This document shows positions 33,985 through 43,170 of a DNA stretch of 64,000 nt, piece after piece. Source of the DNA: Chloroflexota bacterium. GTDB taxonomy: Bacteria > Chloroflexota > Anaerolineae > Caldilineales > Caldilineaceae. Below the pieces are notes generated by a model. It worked only from the letters and a program-made list of their open reading frames with translations, was not told where the DNA came from and made no database searches. The DNA lies in assembly GCA_024277175.1 (NCBI GenBank), contig JAJRVT010000224.1:1-64000 (forward strand), written 5' to 3'. Each line of letters begins with the position of its first letter. Within the stretch, counting starts at the first letter, position 1. Made by a program: the position numbers and the translations under genes.

Positions 33985-34912
33985 TCAGCAACTCTGTGAT
34001 TTTCCCCCGTTTGTGTGCATGAGAATTGATCATGCGGTTGGCGTACACTTTATGGATGTGAAACGCGTCATAGAGCGTTTCGAAGAAGCGATCCTGAGGA
34101 TCGATGTTGGTTGGGTCCGAATTGCTCAACATGAGTTTAGCGTGAGTTTCCCTATCCAGATGCGCAAAGAATTCCGCCAGCGCCCGCTGATCTGCATCGG
34201 TGAACCGGGCCTTTGAGTACGAGGTGAAACTGGCGGTCGGGCTGATGGGGCGGTAGGGCGGGTCGAAATAGACAAACGCGTGATCATGGACGAAGGACGC
34301 GGCTTCCTGAAAGGGGCCGACGCGCAGTTCGGCGATCTGCAACAGCGCGGAGACGCGTAGAATATTCTCTTCGTTGACAATCGCAGGCCGTTCATAGCGG
34401 CCAAAGGGAGCGTTGAATCCTCCTTTGGCGTTCACCCGGTAGAGACCGTTGTAACAGGTCTTGTTCAGGAAAATCATATAGGCCGCCCGCACCACCCAGA
34501 CATCGGAAAAGTGGTCGTGATCGATCTTGGCTTGCTGGGCGTTGTAGGCGGCTCTGATCTCGTAAAAGTATTCCTCCCTCCGCTCCCCGGAACGGGCGTA
34601 GTAGGCCTCGCGATGCCCGCGTAGCAACTCGATCAGCCCCTGTGGCTTCTGCTGCACCACCCGGTAGACCAGCACCAGTTCCGGATTGATGTCGATCAAC
34701 ACCGCTTCCTCGATAGGATAACGCTGGACTACATCCAGAAAGACCGCTCCACCACCCAAAAACGGCTCCACATAACGATGAATGTCTCCCTGAGCCAGCT
34801 CGCCGGGATAGTATTCCCTATATTGACTAAGCAACTGGCCTTTGCCGCCAGCCCATTTCAGAAACGGTTTGGCTGTGGCAGGCGCCGGATCGATGTGCGT
34901 GGTTTGGGTCAT
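33971..34912 (-). CDS. dam: D12-class DNA adenine methyltransferase (Dam-like)
   Basis: A 313-aa alpha-class N6-adenine methylase. SAM-binding motif KPFLKWAGGKGQLLSQY at the N terminus, then FLGGGAVFLDV, and catalytic DPPY in AFVYFDPPYRPISPTASFTS. Length and order (X, I, TRD, IV) match Dam/DpnM-type enzymes methylating GATC-like sites. There is no restriction endonuclease nearby, so it is an orphan methylase, likely regulatory or a leftover of a restriction system. ATG at 34912 preferred over a TTG at 34930. Confidence 0.85.
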   Translation of the reverse strand: MTQTTHIDPAPATAKPFLKWAGGKGQLLSQYREYYPGELAQGDIHRYVEPFLGGGAVFLDVVQRYPIEEAVLIDINPELVLVYRVVQQKPQGLIELLRGHREAYYARSGERREEYFYEIRAAYNAQQAKIDHDHFSDVWVVRAAYMIFLNKTCYNGLYRVNAKGGFNAPFGRYERPAIVNEENILRVSALLQIAELRVGPFQEAASFVHDHAFVYFDPPYRPISPTASFTSYSKARFTDADQRALAEFFAHLDRETHAKLMLSNSDPTNIDPQDRFFETLYDAFHIHKVYANRMINSHAHKRGKITELLITNY

Positions 34913-35060
34913 TGAATCATCCGAAGTCAACCATCAATTCAGGCACGAGCTAAGGCCCTTCCTGGGAATTAACGTCCCCGGCACTTGTCACGAGTTTGGC
35001 GCTGACCAGAGTGCGACTGGAAAGTGCCGGGGACATGACGTGTATTTATTTTCTTGAAGT

Positions 35061-35090
35061 AGCCTAATCTGCTCAATCCGCGTTCTATCG
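35061..35090. repeat. Isolated right arm of a P1 palindrome
   Basis: GCCTAATCTGCTCAATCCGC followed by GTTCTATC is almost identical to the right arm of the perfect palindrome at 5079-5119, but the left arm is missing. It sits 18 nt downstream of the HIT gene's stop region. Confidence 0.6.
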
Positions 35091-35107
35091 GATGCGAGCT
35101 TGTATAG

Positions 35108-35461
35108 TTACTCCACCGCCAAAATATGAATCTTGGCGTGAGGTACGGTCTGGAAAGATCCGAAATGCATCTTGAGTGTGAAGCCCCGCTCCAGCTCCGG
35201 GTGATCCGCACTGTATTTCTTGGCTGCCTGGACCGCAAAGTTCACCAACTCCAGGAAACGCTTGCTGTTGTTCAACTCCAGTTCTTCAATGGTGCAAATG
35301 TGCTCCATGGGCATGGCCAGCCAGTGGATGGCGCTTTCTGGATGGATGCTCTCGACGAGGATAAAGCTGCGTTCCTCGTCGCGGTCGATAACGGTTCCCT
35401 GCTCGTCTCCGGCCAGGATGGCGCAAAAGGGGCAATCGGCGGGTGAAAAATCTTGGGGCAT
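35108..35461 (-). CDS. HIT-like protein with Lys in place of the catalytic His
   Basis: A 117-aa HIT-superfamily protein: CPFCAIL zinc-type N terminus, HPESAIHWLAMPMEHICTIE core, and the C-terminal motif VPHAKIHILAVE. The family motif is His-x-His-x-His; the middle His, the nucleophile in HINT and FHIT, is Lys here (CAC GCC AAG ATT CAT). The protein is otherwise complete. It may bind nucleotides without hydrolysing them, or use another mechanism. Start at 35461 (MPQDFSPADCPFC). Followed by a P1 half element. Confidence 0.75.
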   Translation of the reverse strand: MPQDFSPADCPFCAILAGDEQGTVIDRDEERSFILVESIHPESAIHWLAMPMEHICTIEELELNNSKRFLELVNFAVQAAKKYSADHPELERGFTLKMHFGSFQTVPHAKIHILAVE

Positions 35462-35489
35462 GGTGTTGACTCCTTGATGGTTGAAAACA

Positions 35490-35562
35490 AGTGATTAGAG
35501 ATTGGTGAGATTGGACGGCGAGTGCGTCTGGATCCAATCTCCAATCTCCCCAATTTCGTCAA
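35490..35562. repeat. P2 palindrome after the hydantoinase gene
   Basis: GATTAGAGATTGGTGAGATT (35493) pairs with AATCTCCAATCTCCCCAATT (35536). The hydantoinase TGA (35559-35561) falls at its right edge, and the loop carries GGACGGCGAGTGCGTCTGG. Confidence 0.65.
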
Positions 35563-36923
35563 CTTTCCAGCGCGCGGGGAACAAATCTCCCCTCCCCCAA
35601 CGCGCCCATGAAACGTTCATTTTCCACGATGACGCGGCCCCGCGAGAGCACGGTGCGCGGCCAACCCTCCACGGTCAGGCCCTCGTAGGGCGTCCAGTCC
35701 GCGGCCTCGTGGAGGGTGTCGGTGCTGATGGTTTTGGCCCGCAGCGGGTCGAAGATGACCACGTCGGCGTCATAGCCGGGGGCCAAAACGCCCTTGCGGG
35801 TCAGGCCCATGAGCCGGGCCGGGTTGGTGGCGCAGACCTCCACCCAGCGTTCCGGCGTGAGTCGGCCTTCGTTGACGCCGAAGTGGTGGACCAGGGAGAG
35901 CCGGGCTTCGATGCTGGGCACGCCGCCGGGGATCTGGGTGAAATCGGGCTGATCCTTTTCGGCCCGGGTCCACGGACAGTGATCGGTGCTGACCACGTCG
36001 AGATCGCCGTCGGCCAGCGCCTGCCAGAGCGCGTCCTGGTCGTCGTGATCGCGCAGGGGCGGCGCACAGACGTAAAGTTGCCCGTCCGGCCCGTCCAGGT
36101 GATCGTGGGCGGTCAGCAGCAGGTATTGGGGACAGGTCTCGGCGTGGATCTCCACATCCCGCACTTTGGCGGCCACCACCTCGGCCACGCTCTCGGTGCA
36201 GCCCACATGGAAAACATAAAGAGGGCATTCGGCCTGGTAGGCCAGCTCCGACGCCCGGTGGACGGCCGTGGCCTCCAGCCGCGCGGGGCGGGTGCGCTCG
36301 TGCCAGATGGGTTCGATATGGCCGTCCTCCAGGGCCTGGGCCCGTAGCAGATCTAACACCGGGCCGGTCTCGCTGTGGAGCACCACCCGCCCGCCGGACG
36401 CGCCCACGGCCTGCATGGCCCGCAGCAGGGAGACGTCATCCAGGATCATGCCGTCATAGGCCTGGTACATTTTGAAGGTGGCGCAGCCCGCGTCCACGCT
36501 CGCCGGGACCTCGGCCAGCCGCTCGTCCGCGGCCGCGTGCCAGGTGGGGATGCTCATGTGCAGACCGTAGTCGATAGCCACGTGGCCGTCGGCCTCTTCC
36601 TGCCGCTGGGCCAGGGCTTCCAGCATGGATTGGCCGGGCTTGGGTTCCACGAAGTCGATGACGGTGGTGGTTCCGCCGCAGGCCGCGGCCACGGTCCCGC
36701 TCTCGAAGGAGTCGGTGCTCACCCGGCCAGCCAGGGCCATTTGCAGGTGCACGTGGGGATCCACGCCCCCGGGCAGCACATAGCACTCGCTCGCATCGAT
36801 GACGCGGCGGCCCTTCAGGTCCAGCCCCATGGCCGCGATGGTCTCGCCGTCGATGGCCAGGTCGGCTATGAAGACGCCGTCCGAGGTGATGATATGGCCG
36901 TTTTTGATCACGATGTCATGCAT
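35559..36923 (-). CDS. hydA: Dihydropyrimidinase / D-hydantoinase
   Basis: A 454-aa amidohydrolase. N-terminal MHDIVIKNGHIITSDGVF, then the metal motif GGVDPHVHLQMA (His pair), DYGLHMSIPTWH, the carbamylated-Lys region ATFKMYQAYDG, HVGCTESVAEVV, HAETCPQYLLL and DVVSTDHCPW (last ligand Asp). It opens dihydropyrimidine or hydantoin rings in pyrimidine catabolism. GGAG 9 nt before the ATG at 36923 supports this start; an ATG at 36938 also precedes it. No beta-ureidopropionase or permease lies beside it, so its physiological substrate is uncertain. Confidence 0.83.
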   Translation of the reverse strand: MHDIVIKNGHIITSDGVFIADLAIDGETIAAMGLDLKGRRVIDASECYVLPGGVDPHVHLQMALAGRVSTDSFESGTVAAACGGTTTVIDFVEPKPGQSMLEALAQRQEEADGHVAIDYGLHMSIPTWHAAADERLAEVPASVDAGCATFKMYQAYDGMILDDVSLLRAMQAVGASGGRVVLHSETGPVLDLLRAQALEDGHIEPIWHERTRPARLEATAVHRASELAYQAECPLYVFHVGCTESVAEVVAAKVRDVEIHAETCPQYLLLTAHDHLDGPDGQLYVCAPPLRDHDDQDALWQALADGDLDVVSTDHCPWTRAEKDQPDFTQIPGGVPSIEARLSLVHHFGVNEGRLTPERWVEVCATNPARLMGLTRKGVLAPGYDADVVIFDPLRAKTISTDTLHEAADWTPYEGLTVEGWPRTVLSRGRVIVENERFMGALGEGRFVPRALES

Positions 36924-36942
36924 GTTGGTATGCTCCATTAGA

Positions 36943-37091
36943 TTTTGACGCAAAGGCGCAAGGGCGCACAAGGATCGCAGAGAACTACTTTGACGCAAAG
37001 GCGCAAGGGCGCAAAGGATCGCAGAGAACTACAATTTTACCTAAAGCGCTTTTCTTTGCGTTTCTCTGCGGCTCCGCGCCTTTGCGTCAAA
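36943..37091. repeat. P4 palindrome with duplicated left arm
   Basis: TTGACGCAAAGGCGCAAGGG (with the flanking CGCA...ATCGCAGAGAACTAC) occurs twice in direct order at 36943-36988 and 36989-37032, followed by one inverted right arm at 37055-37091 (TTTGCGTTTCTCTGCGGCTC...CGCCTTTGCGTCAAA). Units repeat every 8-9 bases. The duplication shows that arms can be copied independently of the loop. Confidence 0.75.
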
Positions 37092-37098
37092 GCTGTTC

Positions 37099-38085
37099 TC
37101 AAGGCGTAAAGACCCGCAGCAGCGTACTCTCCACGTCCGCCTCCACCCGGAAGTCGCCCAGGGCCGCGGGGAGGAGGACCCAGCCCACGGCCTCCATGTG
37201 GATAGGATCGCCTTGCCAGCGGACGGTGGCTTCGCCGGCCATCACGCCCCAGATCTCGAAGGTCTCGCCGTTGCAGCGACCTTCAAACACATCGCTCGCG
37301 GGCATATAGAGCCGTTCGGTCCGAAAGTAGGCGCACTGGCCGATGAGCTCCCGCCGGCGCTCGTTCTGTTCGAGCACTGTCGGCTCCAGCGGGCCCGGCT
37401 CCACCAGGTCGAAATTGAGCACGTCCAACGCCTGTTGAATGTGGATGGGCCGGGGCCTGCCCCAATCATAGATGCGATATGTTGTGTTGGAGTTCTGCTG
37501 GATTTCCGCCACGATTGCGCCCGGTCCCAGCGCGTGGATGGTCCCTGCGGGCACAAAGATCACATCGCCGGCCTGGATGGGGATATAGTGCAGCCACTGC
37601 TCCACCGTCCCCTCGCGGATGGCCTGGGCGAAAGCTGCTTTGGTGACGCCGCGCTTGAAGCCGTAGACCAGTTCTGCGCCCGGCTCGGCGTGGAGGACCA
37701 CCCACATCTCGGTCTTGCCCAGGTCGTTCTCGTGGGCCAGACCGTACTCGTCATCGGGATGGACCTGGACCGAGAGCCAGCGGTGCGCGTCCAGCAGTTT
37801 GATCAGCAGGGGAAAGCGCTCCATCTCCAGCATGCGCCGGTTGCGACCGCCCACCAACTGCTCGCCCAGCAGGGCCAGGACCTGGGGCAGGGTTTCGCCT
37901 TTTAGCGGCCCGTTGTTGACCGTGCTGGAGCCGTCCGGGTGCGCGGCGATGTCCCAGCTTTCGGCGATGACCCCGTCCGGGAGCTCGCGCCCCAGCACCG
38001 TCTCCAGGTTGCGCCCACCCCATACGTAGTCCTTGAAAACGGGATCGAAGGTGAGCGGGTAGATGGCGGGGCTATTTGTTGACAT
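37099..38085 (-). CDS. manA: Mannose-6-phosphate isomerase, class I
   Basis: A 328-aa type I cupin isomerase converting mannose 6-phosphate and fructose 6-phosphate. Hallmarks: KDYVWGGRNLETVLGR, SVQVHPDDEYGLAHEN (metal His/Asp/Glu cluster), KTEMWVVLHAEPGAELVYGF, and IQQNSNTTYRIYDWGR with the conserved Arg of the active site. It feeds GDP-mannose and glycan synthesis. Start at 38085 (MSTNSPAIYPLTF). It ends with TGA, followed by a P4 element; P3 arrays lie upstream. It is monocistronic by appearance. Confidence 0.88.
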   Translation of the reverse strand: MSTNSPAIYPLTFDPVFKDYVWGGRNLETVLGRELPDGVIAESWDIAAHPDGSSTVNNGPLKGETLPQVLALLGEQLVGGRNRRMLEMERFPLLIKLLDAHRWLSVQVHPDDEYGLAHENDLGKTEMWVVLHAEPGAELVYGFKRGVTKAAFAQAIREGTVEQWLHYIPIQAGDVIFVPAGTIHALGPGAIVAEIQQNSNTTYRIYDWGRPRPIHIQQALDVLNFDLVEPGPLEPTVLEQNERRRELIGQCAYFRTERLYMPASDVFEGRCNGETFEIWGVMAGEATVRWQGDPIHMEAVGWVLLPAALGDFRVEADVESTLLRVFTP

Positions 38086-38103
38086 AATGTCATGTTCCTT
38101 TCC

Positions 38104-38161
38104 TGACAAGATGACAGGATGACAAGGTGACGGGTAATGAGCCATCCTGTCATCTTGTCAC
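38104..38161. repeat. P3 array (RTGACARG octamers) between manA and the AI-2E gene
   Basis: Units TGACAAGA, TGACAGGA, TGACAAGG (38104-38127) and the inverted CATCCTGTCATCTTGTCA (38143-38160). On the minus strand the AI-2E exporter gene ends ...GTG ACA AGA TGA inside this array, so its last residues VTR and its stop are the repeat. Confidence 0.7.
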
Positions 38162-39352
38162 ACTCTCTGCCTCAGCCGCCTCTTCGACATCCAACTCGTC
38201 AAACGGCGGCAGGTCGAACATCTTATGCGCGGCGTAGCTGCCGAAGAGTTTGAGGGTCGCCAGCACGGGCGCGGCCAGGATCGCGCCCAGCACGCCGGCC
38301 AGGGTGCCGCCCATGAGCACGCCGATGATGATGACCAGGGGATGTAATTCGAGCGCACCGCCCACGATGCGCGGGGCCAGCACCGCGTTTTCGATCTGTT
38401 GGACCAGGGTCATGAATACCAGAATGATCCCGGCGAAGGCGATCGGGCTCATGCCCGGGAAGTGGCTGCTGCCGAAGACCAGGGAAACGATGATGGCGAC
38501 GACCGTGCTGATGGTGGGGCCGATGATGGGCAGGAATTCCATCAGGCCGGCCAGCACGCCCAGGGCCAGCGCGTAGCGGACGCCCATGCCCCACATGAAG
38601 GCGGCGACGACTGAGCCGACAATGAGCGCAAGGGTGATCTGTCCCCGCAAATAGGCGTTCCAGATCTTGGCCGTGTCGGATGTCAACCGGTTGGCGTCAT
38701 CTTGGTAGCCGGGAAAGCGCGCCATTTCAGTAAAGAGATTGCCAAGCTTGGGCAGGTCCCGGGCGATGTATAGGGAGACCACAAACATGAGCAACCCTAA
38801 GGTCACTTTGGAGAAGATGCCTTGGGCTAGGCTGAGCATGACCGAACCGCCGTTGCTGATGGACTGTTGCGCCACCCTGGCGGCCTGGCTTTCTATTTCA
38901 GTCAGATTGACGAGTTCTTCCGCGTTTGGGATATAGACGCTGAATGGCCCGAATTCATAGACGTGATCGGTGATGCTTGTGAGCCAGACGGTCCCTTTGC
39001 TGAGCATGTCCTGGATGATCGATGGCAACACCGAGAGCAGGCGTGACACTTGCTCGATGGCAATGACGCCAATCACGACGGCGAGGACGATCCAAATGAA
39101 CAGCGTGAGCGCGTAGACAAGCATGGTCACCCAGCCCCGTTTCCAGCCGGTGCGACGGGTGATGAAGTTGATCACCGGGTGCAACAGATAAGCCAGGATC
39201 AGCGCGATAATCAGCGGAGTGATCAACTCCTGAAAGCGCCAGATCACCAGCAAAATCAGCAGGATGGCGAAGACCGCTGTGATGGCCTTAGTCATTCTGC
39301 TCCACGGCGGAGATGATGTTGTGTTTGTTTGCGCGATGTGTTGATCGGCCAT
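38150..39352 (-). CDS. AI-2E family transporter (PerM/YdiK type)
   Basis: A 400-aa polytopic protein with helices at about 25-40, 45-63, 85-112, 175-205, 250-275, 285-315, 325-345 and 350-385. The family motif is visible around GLMEFLPIIGPTISTVVAII and the start ITPLIIALILAYLLHPVINF. Members export autoinducer-2 or act as Na+/H+ antiporter-like or PerM permeases. Start at 39352 (MADQHIAQTN). The final SVTR and TGA come from the downstream P3 octamer array, showing that the repeat replaced the natural 3' end. Confidence 0.82.
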   Translation of the reverse strand: MADQHIAQTNTTSSPPWSRMTKAITAVFAILLILLVIWRFQELITPLIIALILAYLLHPVINFITRRTGWKRGWVTMLVYALTLFIWIVLAVVIGVIAIEQVSRLLSVLPSIIQDMLSKGTVWLTSITDHVYEFGPFSVYIPNAEELVNLTEIESQAARVAQQSISNGGSVMLSLAQGIFSKVTLGLLMFVVSLYIARDLPKLGNLFTEMARFPGYQDDANRLTSDTAKIWNAYLRGQITLALIVGSVVAAFMWGMGVRYALALGVLAGLMEFLPIIGPTISTVVAIIVSLVFGSSHFPGMSPIAFAGIILVFMTLVQQIENAVLAPRIVGGALELHPLVIIIGVLMGGTLAGVLGAILAAPVLATLKLFGSYAAHKMFDLPPFDELDVEEAAEAESVTR

Positions 39353-39378
39353 AGAATTCTTTTTTTGGTGATAGTTAG

Positions 39379-39418
39379 GATGACAGGATGACTTGTCACG
39401 CCTCACCCTGGCATCTTG
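39379..39418. repeat. P3 array upstream of the AI-2E gene and downstream of pcrA
   Basis: GATGACAGGATGACTTGTCA and CGCCTCACCCTGGCATCTTG form a short imperfect palindrome of octamers in the 66 nt between the two minus-strand genes, beginning right after the TAA of the pcrA C-terminal frame (39419-39421 on the minus strand). Confidence 0.65.
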
Positions 39419-39904
39419 TTAAAGTTTTTTCAGTCCGGTCAGCGAGGCGGCTAACTTCTTGATACCGATGCCCGGGAAGGCCACGGTCACCTCTTCTTCG
39501 CCATTGACTATGTTGCTTTCGATGACAGTGCCCACGCCGAATTTGGCATGCTGGACGCTATCCCGGCGTTTGAACTGGGTGGCGGCGGCCTGCTGATCCG
39601 GTTTGCGCTGGGAGGAACGCTCGATGGGCTTGGCGTCGGGCGACCAATAACTGCCGCGGCTCTTGTTCTGGCCGGATGGTTGTTGCTGGCTCCAGTTATA
39701 ATTCGTCTTGCTTGTAGCGCTTTTCTTACCGGCGCGGGATTTCGTGCGCCCCCACCCACCGCGCGAACTGGCGTCGCTGTAACGGCTGCGGGTTTCGTTT
39801 CCCCAGCTTGTGGCCCGGCTGTAGCTCTTGCGCCGGCGGCTCTGTTTGTTGACCGTCCCGCTGAGCAACTCTGTCGGAATTTCATCCAGGAAACGGCTGG
39901 GTTC
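39419..39904 (-). pseudogene. pcrA: C-terminal domain of PcrA separated by an in-frame amber codon
   Basis: The frame after TAG (39905-39907) continues EPSRFLDEIPTELLSGTVNK and then a basic Ser/Arg/Gln-rich linker and [40 protein letters not shown]. The last part is the conserved C-terminal Tudor-like domain by which PcrA/UvrD contacts RNA polymerase. It is in the same frame as the helicase with no shift. It would be made only by readthrough; an internal ATG at 39868 or so is possible but has no ribosome site. Confidence 0.7.
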
Positions 39905-41896
39905 CTACAATTGGCTATCGCCCCATATGCTGCGCAGGTATGTATGCAGCAGGTAGAGCCGCCGTTTGGCCCGGGTGACGCCCACGTAGCAGAGGCGGCG
40001 CTCCTCTTCCAGGTCTTCCGGGTCGCCGCTCTCCAGACTGCGGGCGTGGGGCAGGACGCCGTCCTCCAGGCCCACCATGAAGACCACGGGAAACTCCAGC
40101 CCCTTGGCCGTGTGCAGGGTCAGCAGGGTGACCGCGCCGCTGCTCTCATCCACCTGATCGGCGTCAGAGACCAGCGCCACTTCCTCCAGAAATAGACCCA
40201 GGGGCGTCTGCTCGCTGTCGGGACCCGTGAGACCGGGGACGTACTGCGCGGCCACGCCCCGCAGCTCCTGTAGGTTGGCGAAGCGCTCCTCGCCCTCGTC
40301 GCTGCCATCGCGCAGCTTGTCCGTGTAGCCCGACTCGACCAGGATGTCATCCAGCAGATCGGCTACGCTGGGATAGCGGTTGCTGCGGTTGCGCATGACC
40401 CACTCCTCTAGCAGCCCGGCGAAGGTGAGCAGCGCGTTCTGCGCCCGGGATCCCATGGACGGCGCTTTGTCGGCCAGGGCCGGCAGGGGCGCGTCCAGAC
40501 GCCGGGCCGCGAGCTCCGGGCCGTGGCGCAGGATCAGGAGCGCAACATACTCGCTCACGCCCATGTCCGCGGCCCACTGCTTGAGCAGGCCATAGGTCTT
40601 GGGACCAATGCCCCGGGTCGGCTTGTTGATGATGCGGTCCATGGCTACGCTGTCCAGCGGGTTGTGGACCAGGCGCAGATAGGCCAGCGCGTCCTTGATC
40701 TCCATGCGTTCGTAGAAGCGGGTCGCACCCACCAGCTTGTGCTGGATCTGGCGCATGACGAAGACCTCTTCCAGGGCGCGGCTCTGGGCGTTGGTGCGAT
40801 ACATGATCGCGAAGTCGCCGTAGGTAAAAGCGCGCGACGCCACCAGCCGTTCGATCTCGTCGCAGACGTAGGCGGCCTCTTCGTTCTCGTTATAGGCTTC
40901 GTAGACCCTGACCTCCAATCCCTTGTCGTTTTCCGTGTGCAGGACCTTGGGCGTGCGGCTGCGGTTGTTGGCGATGATGGCGTTGGCCACGTCGAGGATG
41001 GTCTGGGTGCTGCGGTAATTTTGCTCCAGCAGGATCACCTTGGCGTCCGGATAACTCTCCCGAAAACGCAGCACGTTGCGATAGTCCGCGCCCCGGAAGC
41101 GGTAGATGGACTGGTCGTCGTCGCCCACCGCGAAGAGGTTGCGGTTGTTCTCCGGCTCGCCGGCCATGAGTTGGAGGAGCTTGTACTGGGCCAGGTTGGT
41201 GTCCTGGAACTCATCCACCAGCAGATAACGCCACTTGCGCTGATACTTGATCCGCATCTCCATATCATCGCGCAGGAGCAGGGCCGTGCGCATGAGCAGG
41301 TCGTCGAAATCCAGGGCATTGTTGGCCCGGAGCGCCTCCTGGTAGCGGGCGTAGACCCGGCCCGCGATCTCTTCGAAATAGGTTTCCGAACGATAGTCCT
41401 CAGACGCGATCAACTCGTTCTTCTGCTTGCTGATGTGGGCCTTGATGGCCTTGGGGCTGTAACGCTTCTCATCCAGGTTCAGCTCGCGCAGGATGGCCCG
41501 GGTCAGGGCCAACTGGTCGGCGGCGTCGTAGATGACCCAATCGCGCTGGTAGCCAATACGCGCCGTCTCCACCCGCAGGATGCGAGCGCCGATGCTGTGG
41601 AAGGTGCCGATGGCCAGCCCGCCCAGGCGCGGCGGCTGGCCGGGCAGGGGCGGGCCGAACTGGTCGCCCAGCAGCCGCTCCACCCGCTCGCGCATCTCCC
41701 GCGCGGCCTTGTTGGTGAAAGTCACGGCCAGGATGTTCCAGGGCGCGATCCCCGCCTCCTCGATCATGTAGGCGATGCGATGGGTCAGCACCCGGGTCTT
41801 CCCGGACCCCGGCCCGGCCAGGACCAGCACCGGCCCGTCCACGGCCTGCACGGCCTCGGCCTGTTCTGGATTCAGGGTCGTTAGTAGTTGAGACAT
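39905..41896 (-). CDS. pcrA: ATP-dependent DNA helicase UvrD/PcrA, ends early at TAG
   Basis: A 663-aa SF1A helicase. Motif [11 protein letters not shown] at about 28-37, motif [10 protein letters not shown], motif [17 protein letters not shown], motif [34 protein letters not shown] and [17 protein letters not shown] are all present. It unwinds DNA in repair and transcription-coupled processes. Start [17 protein letters not shown] at 41896; the longer frame to 41950 covers a P3 repeat. The gene stops at TAG just where homologues continue with (N/E)PSRFLxEIP. Helicase activity should survive; the RNA-polymerase-binding tail would be lost unless suppressed. Confidence 0.85.
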   Translation of the reverse strand: MSQLLTTLNPEQAEAVQAVDGPVLVLAGPGSGKTRVLTHRIAYMIEEAGIAPWNILAVTFTNKAAREMRERVERLLGDQFGPPLPGQPPRLGGLAIGTFHSIGARILRVETARIGYQRDWVIYDAADQLALTRAILRELNLDEKRYSPKAIKAHISKQKNELIASEDYRSETYFEEIAGRVYARYQEALRANNALDFDDLLMRTALLLRDDMEMRIKYQRKWRYLLVDEFQDTNLAQYKLLQLMAGEPENNRNLFAVGDDDQSIYRFRGADYRNVLRFRESYPDAKVILLEQNYRSTQTILDVANAIIANNRSRTPKVLHTENDKGLEVRVYEAYNENEEAAYVCDEIERLVASRAFTYGDFAIMYRTNAQSRALEEVFVMRQIQHKLVGATRFYERMEIKDALAYLRLVHNPLDSVAMDRIINKPTRGIGPKTYGLLKQWAADMGVSEYVALLILRHGPELAARRLDAPLPALADKAPSMGSRAQNALLTFAGLLEEWVMRNRSNRYPSVADLLDDILVESGYTDKLRDGSDEGEERFANLQELRGVAAQYVPGLTGPDSEQTPLGLFLEEVALVSDADQVDESSGAVTLLTLHTAKGLEFPVVFMVGLEDGVLPHARSLESGDPEDLEEERRLCYVGVTRAKRRLYLLHTYLRSIWGDSQL

Positions 41897-41904
41897 AGAT
41901 TTTT

Positions 41905-42028
41905 TGACAGGATGACAGGGTGACAAGATGACAAGATGAGGGGGTGACAAGATGACGGTAGACGAAGACTCGCCGCGTCACTCTGTCACCTTGTCATCTT
42001 GTCATCCTATCATCCTGTCATCCCCTCA
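41905..42028. repeat. Long P3 octamer palindrome between rsgA and pcrA
   Basis: Left arm 41905-41958 (TGACAGGATGACAGGGTGAC, AAGATGACAAGATGAG) and right arm 41976-42028 (GTCACTCTGTCACCTTGTCA, TCTTGTCATCCTATCATCC) keep an 8-base register with variable units. The rsgA stop TGA (42026-42028) is the first TGA of the array. Confidence 0.8.
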
Positions 42029-43066
42029 CTCCTCCTCGCCGTGCAACAGCCGCAAATAGCTGGCGTATCGTTGGGGGGAGATGCGGCCGGCCTCCAGCGC
42101 GGCGCGAACAGCGCAGCCGGGTTCGTGATCATGGGTGCAGTCGGGGTAGCGGCACTGGTTGATATACGGCTCGAATTCTTTGAAATAGAAACCCAGCTCC
42201 TCCGGATCGATGTCGTAGAGGCCCAGTTCGCGGATGCCGGGGGTGTCGGCGATGTAGGTCTCCTCGCCGAAGGGCAGGGGGAGCAGGTGGGCGGCCCGGG
42301 TGGTGTGCTTGCCCTTGCCCATGAAATCGCGTAGCTCGCCGGTTTCCAGATGCAGGTCGGGGTGGATGGCGTTGATGAGGCTGCTCTTGCCCACGCCGGA
42401 CGGCCCGGCCACCACGGTGATGCGATCCGTGAGCAGTTTCCCCAGTTCCTGGATGCCGGCCGTGGTTGTCGCCGAGGCGTAGATCACCGGGTAGCCGATC
42501 TCTTCGTAGAGGCCGAAGACCTGGCGGGCGAAGTCGACGCCGGTCAGGTCGATCTTGTTGACGCAGATGAGGGCGGGCAGCTTGTTGGCCTCGGCGATGA
42601 CCAGGAAGCGGTCCACCATGCGTAGATGCGGCTCCGGGTCGCGGATAGAGAAAACCGCCAGGAGCTGGTCCGGGTTGGCCAGGATCACGTCCTCGGCCGG
42701 GATGGACACGCCGGCGCGCTGGCGGCTGAGCACGCTCTGCCGTTCATCGACCGTCTCGATCAGCCCCTTGTCCTTGCCTTCCGGCTGCACCCACACCCGG
42801 TCGCCGACCGCGATCAGGGTGTCCCGGTTTTTCTCCTGACGCAGCCGCCCCCGCACCTGGCAGAGGCGCATCTGATGCCCGCCATGGGACGTGGTCACGC
42901 GCACATCGAAGTGATGGCCTCTGGTCCGGGTGATCACGCCGTGGATCAGCCCGGCTGACGCTTTTTTTGGCTTGGGTTTGGCGCTGCGTTTTTCGTAGTA
43001 CGCGTCCTCGAAGTCATCGTATTCGTCGCTGAAATCGCGCACGCTGATTTTCTGGCGTTTGGCCAA
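42026..43066 (-). CDS. rsgA: Small ribosomal subunit biogenesis GTPase RsgA
   Basis: A 346-aa circularly permuted GTPase. N-terminal acidic tail and OB domain (about 40-105, [16 protein letters not shown]), then G4 ICVNKIDL, G1 [16 protein letters not shown] and G3 DTPGIRELG in permuted order, and the zinc-binding C terminus with Cys/His ([16 protein letters not shown]). It tests 30S subunit maturation. Length is typical. The start at 43066 has a GGA-type site (AAAGGATGTCC lies just inside the plus-strand context). Ends at a P3 array. Confidence 0.9.
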   Translation of the reverse strand: MAKRQKISVRDFSDEYDDFEDAYYEKRSAKPKPKKASAGLIHGVITRTRGHHFDVRVTTSHGGHQMRLCQVRGRLRQEKNRDTLIAVGDRVWVQPEGKDKGLIETVDERQSVLSRQRAGVSIPAEDVILANPDQLLAVFSIRDPEPHLRMVDRFLVIAEANKLPALICVNKIDLTGVDFARQVFGLYEEIGYPVIYASATTTAGIQELGKLLTDRITVVAGPSGVGKSSLINAIHPDLHLETGELRDFMGKGKHTTRAAHLLPLPFGEETYIADTPGIRELGLYDIDPEELGFYFKEFEPYINQCRYPDCTHDHEPGCAVRAALEAGRISPQRYASYLRLLHGEEE

Positions 43067-43170
43067 AGGATGTCCTCCACGAACAGGGCGGTGAGTTGCC
43101 GGATCTGCTATAACAGGAGTGTATCAACAGGCCATGGGGATGTCAATTGACGGGACCGGGTGAAGTTTGT

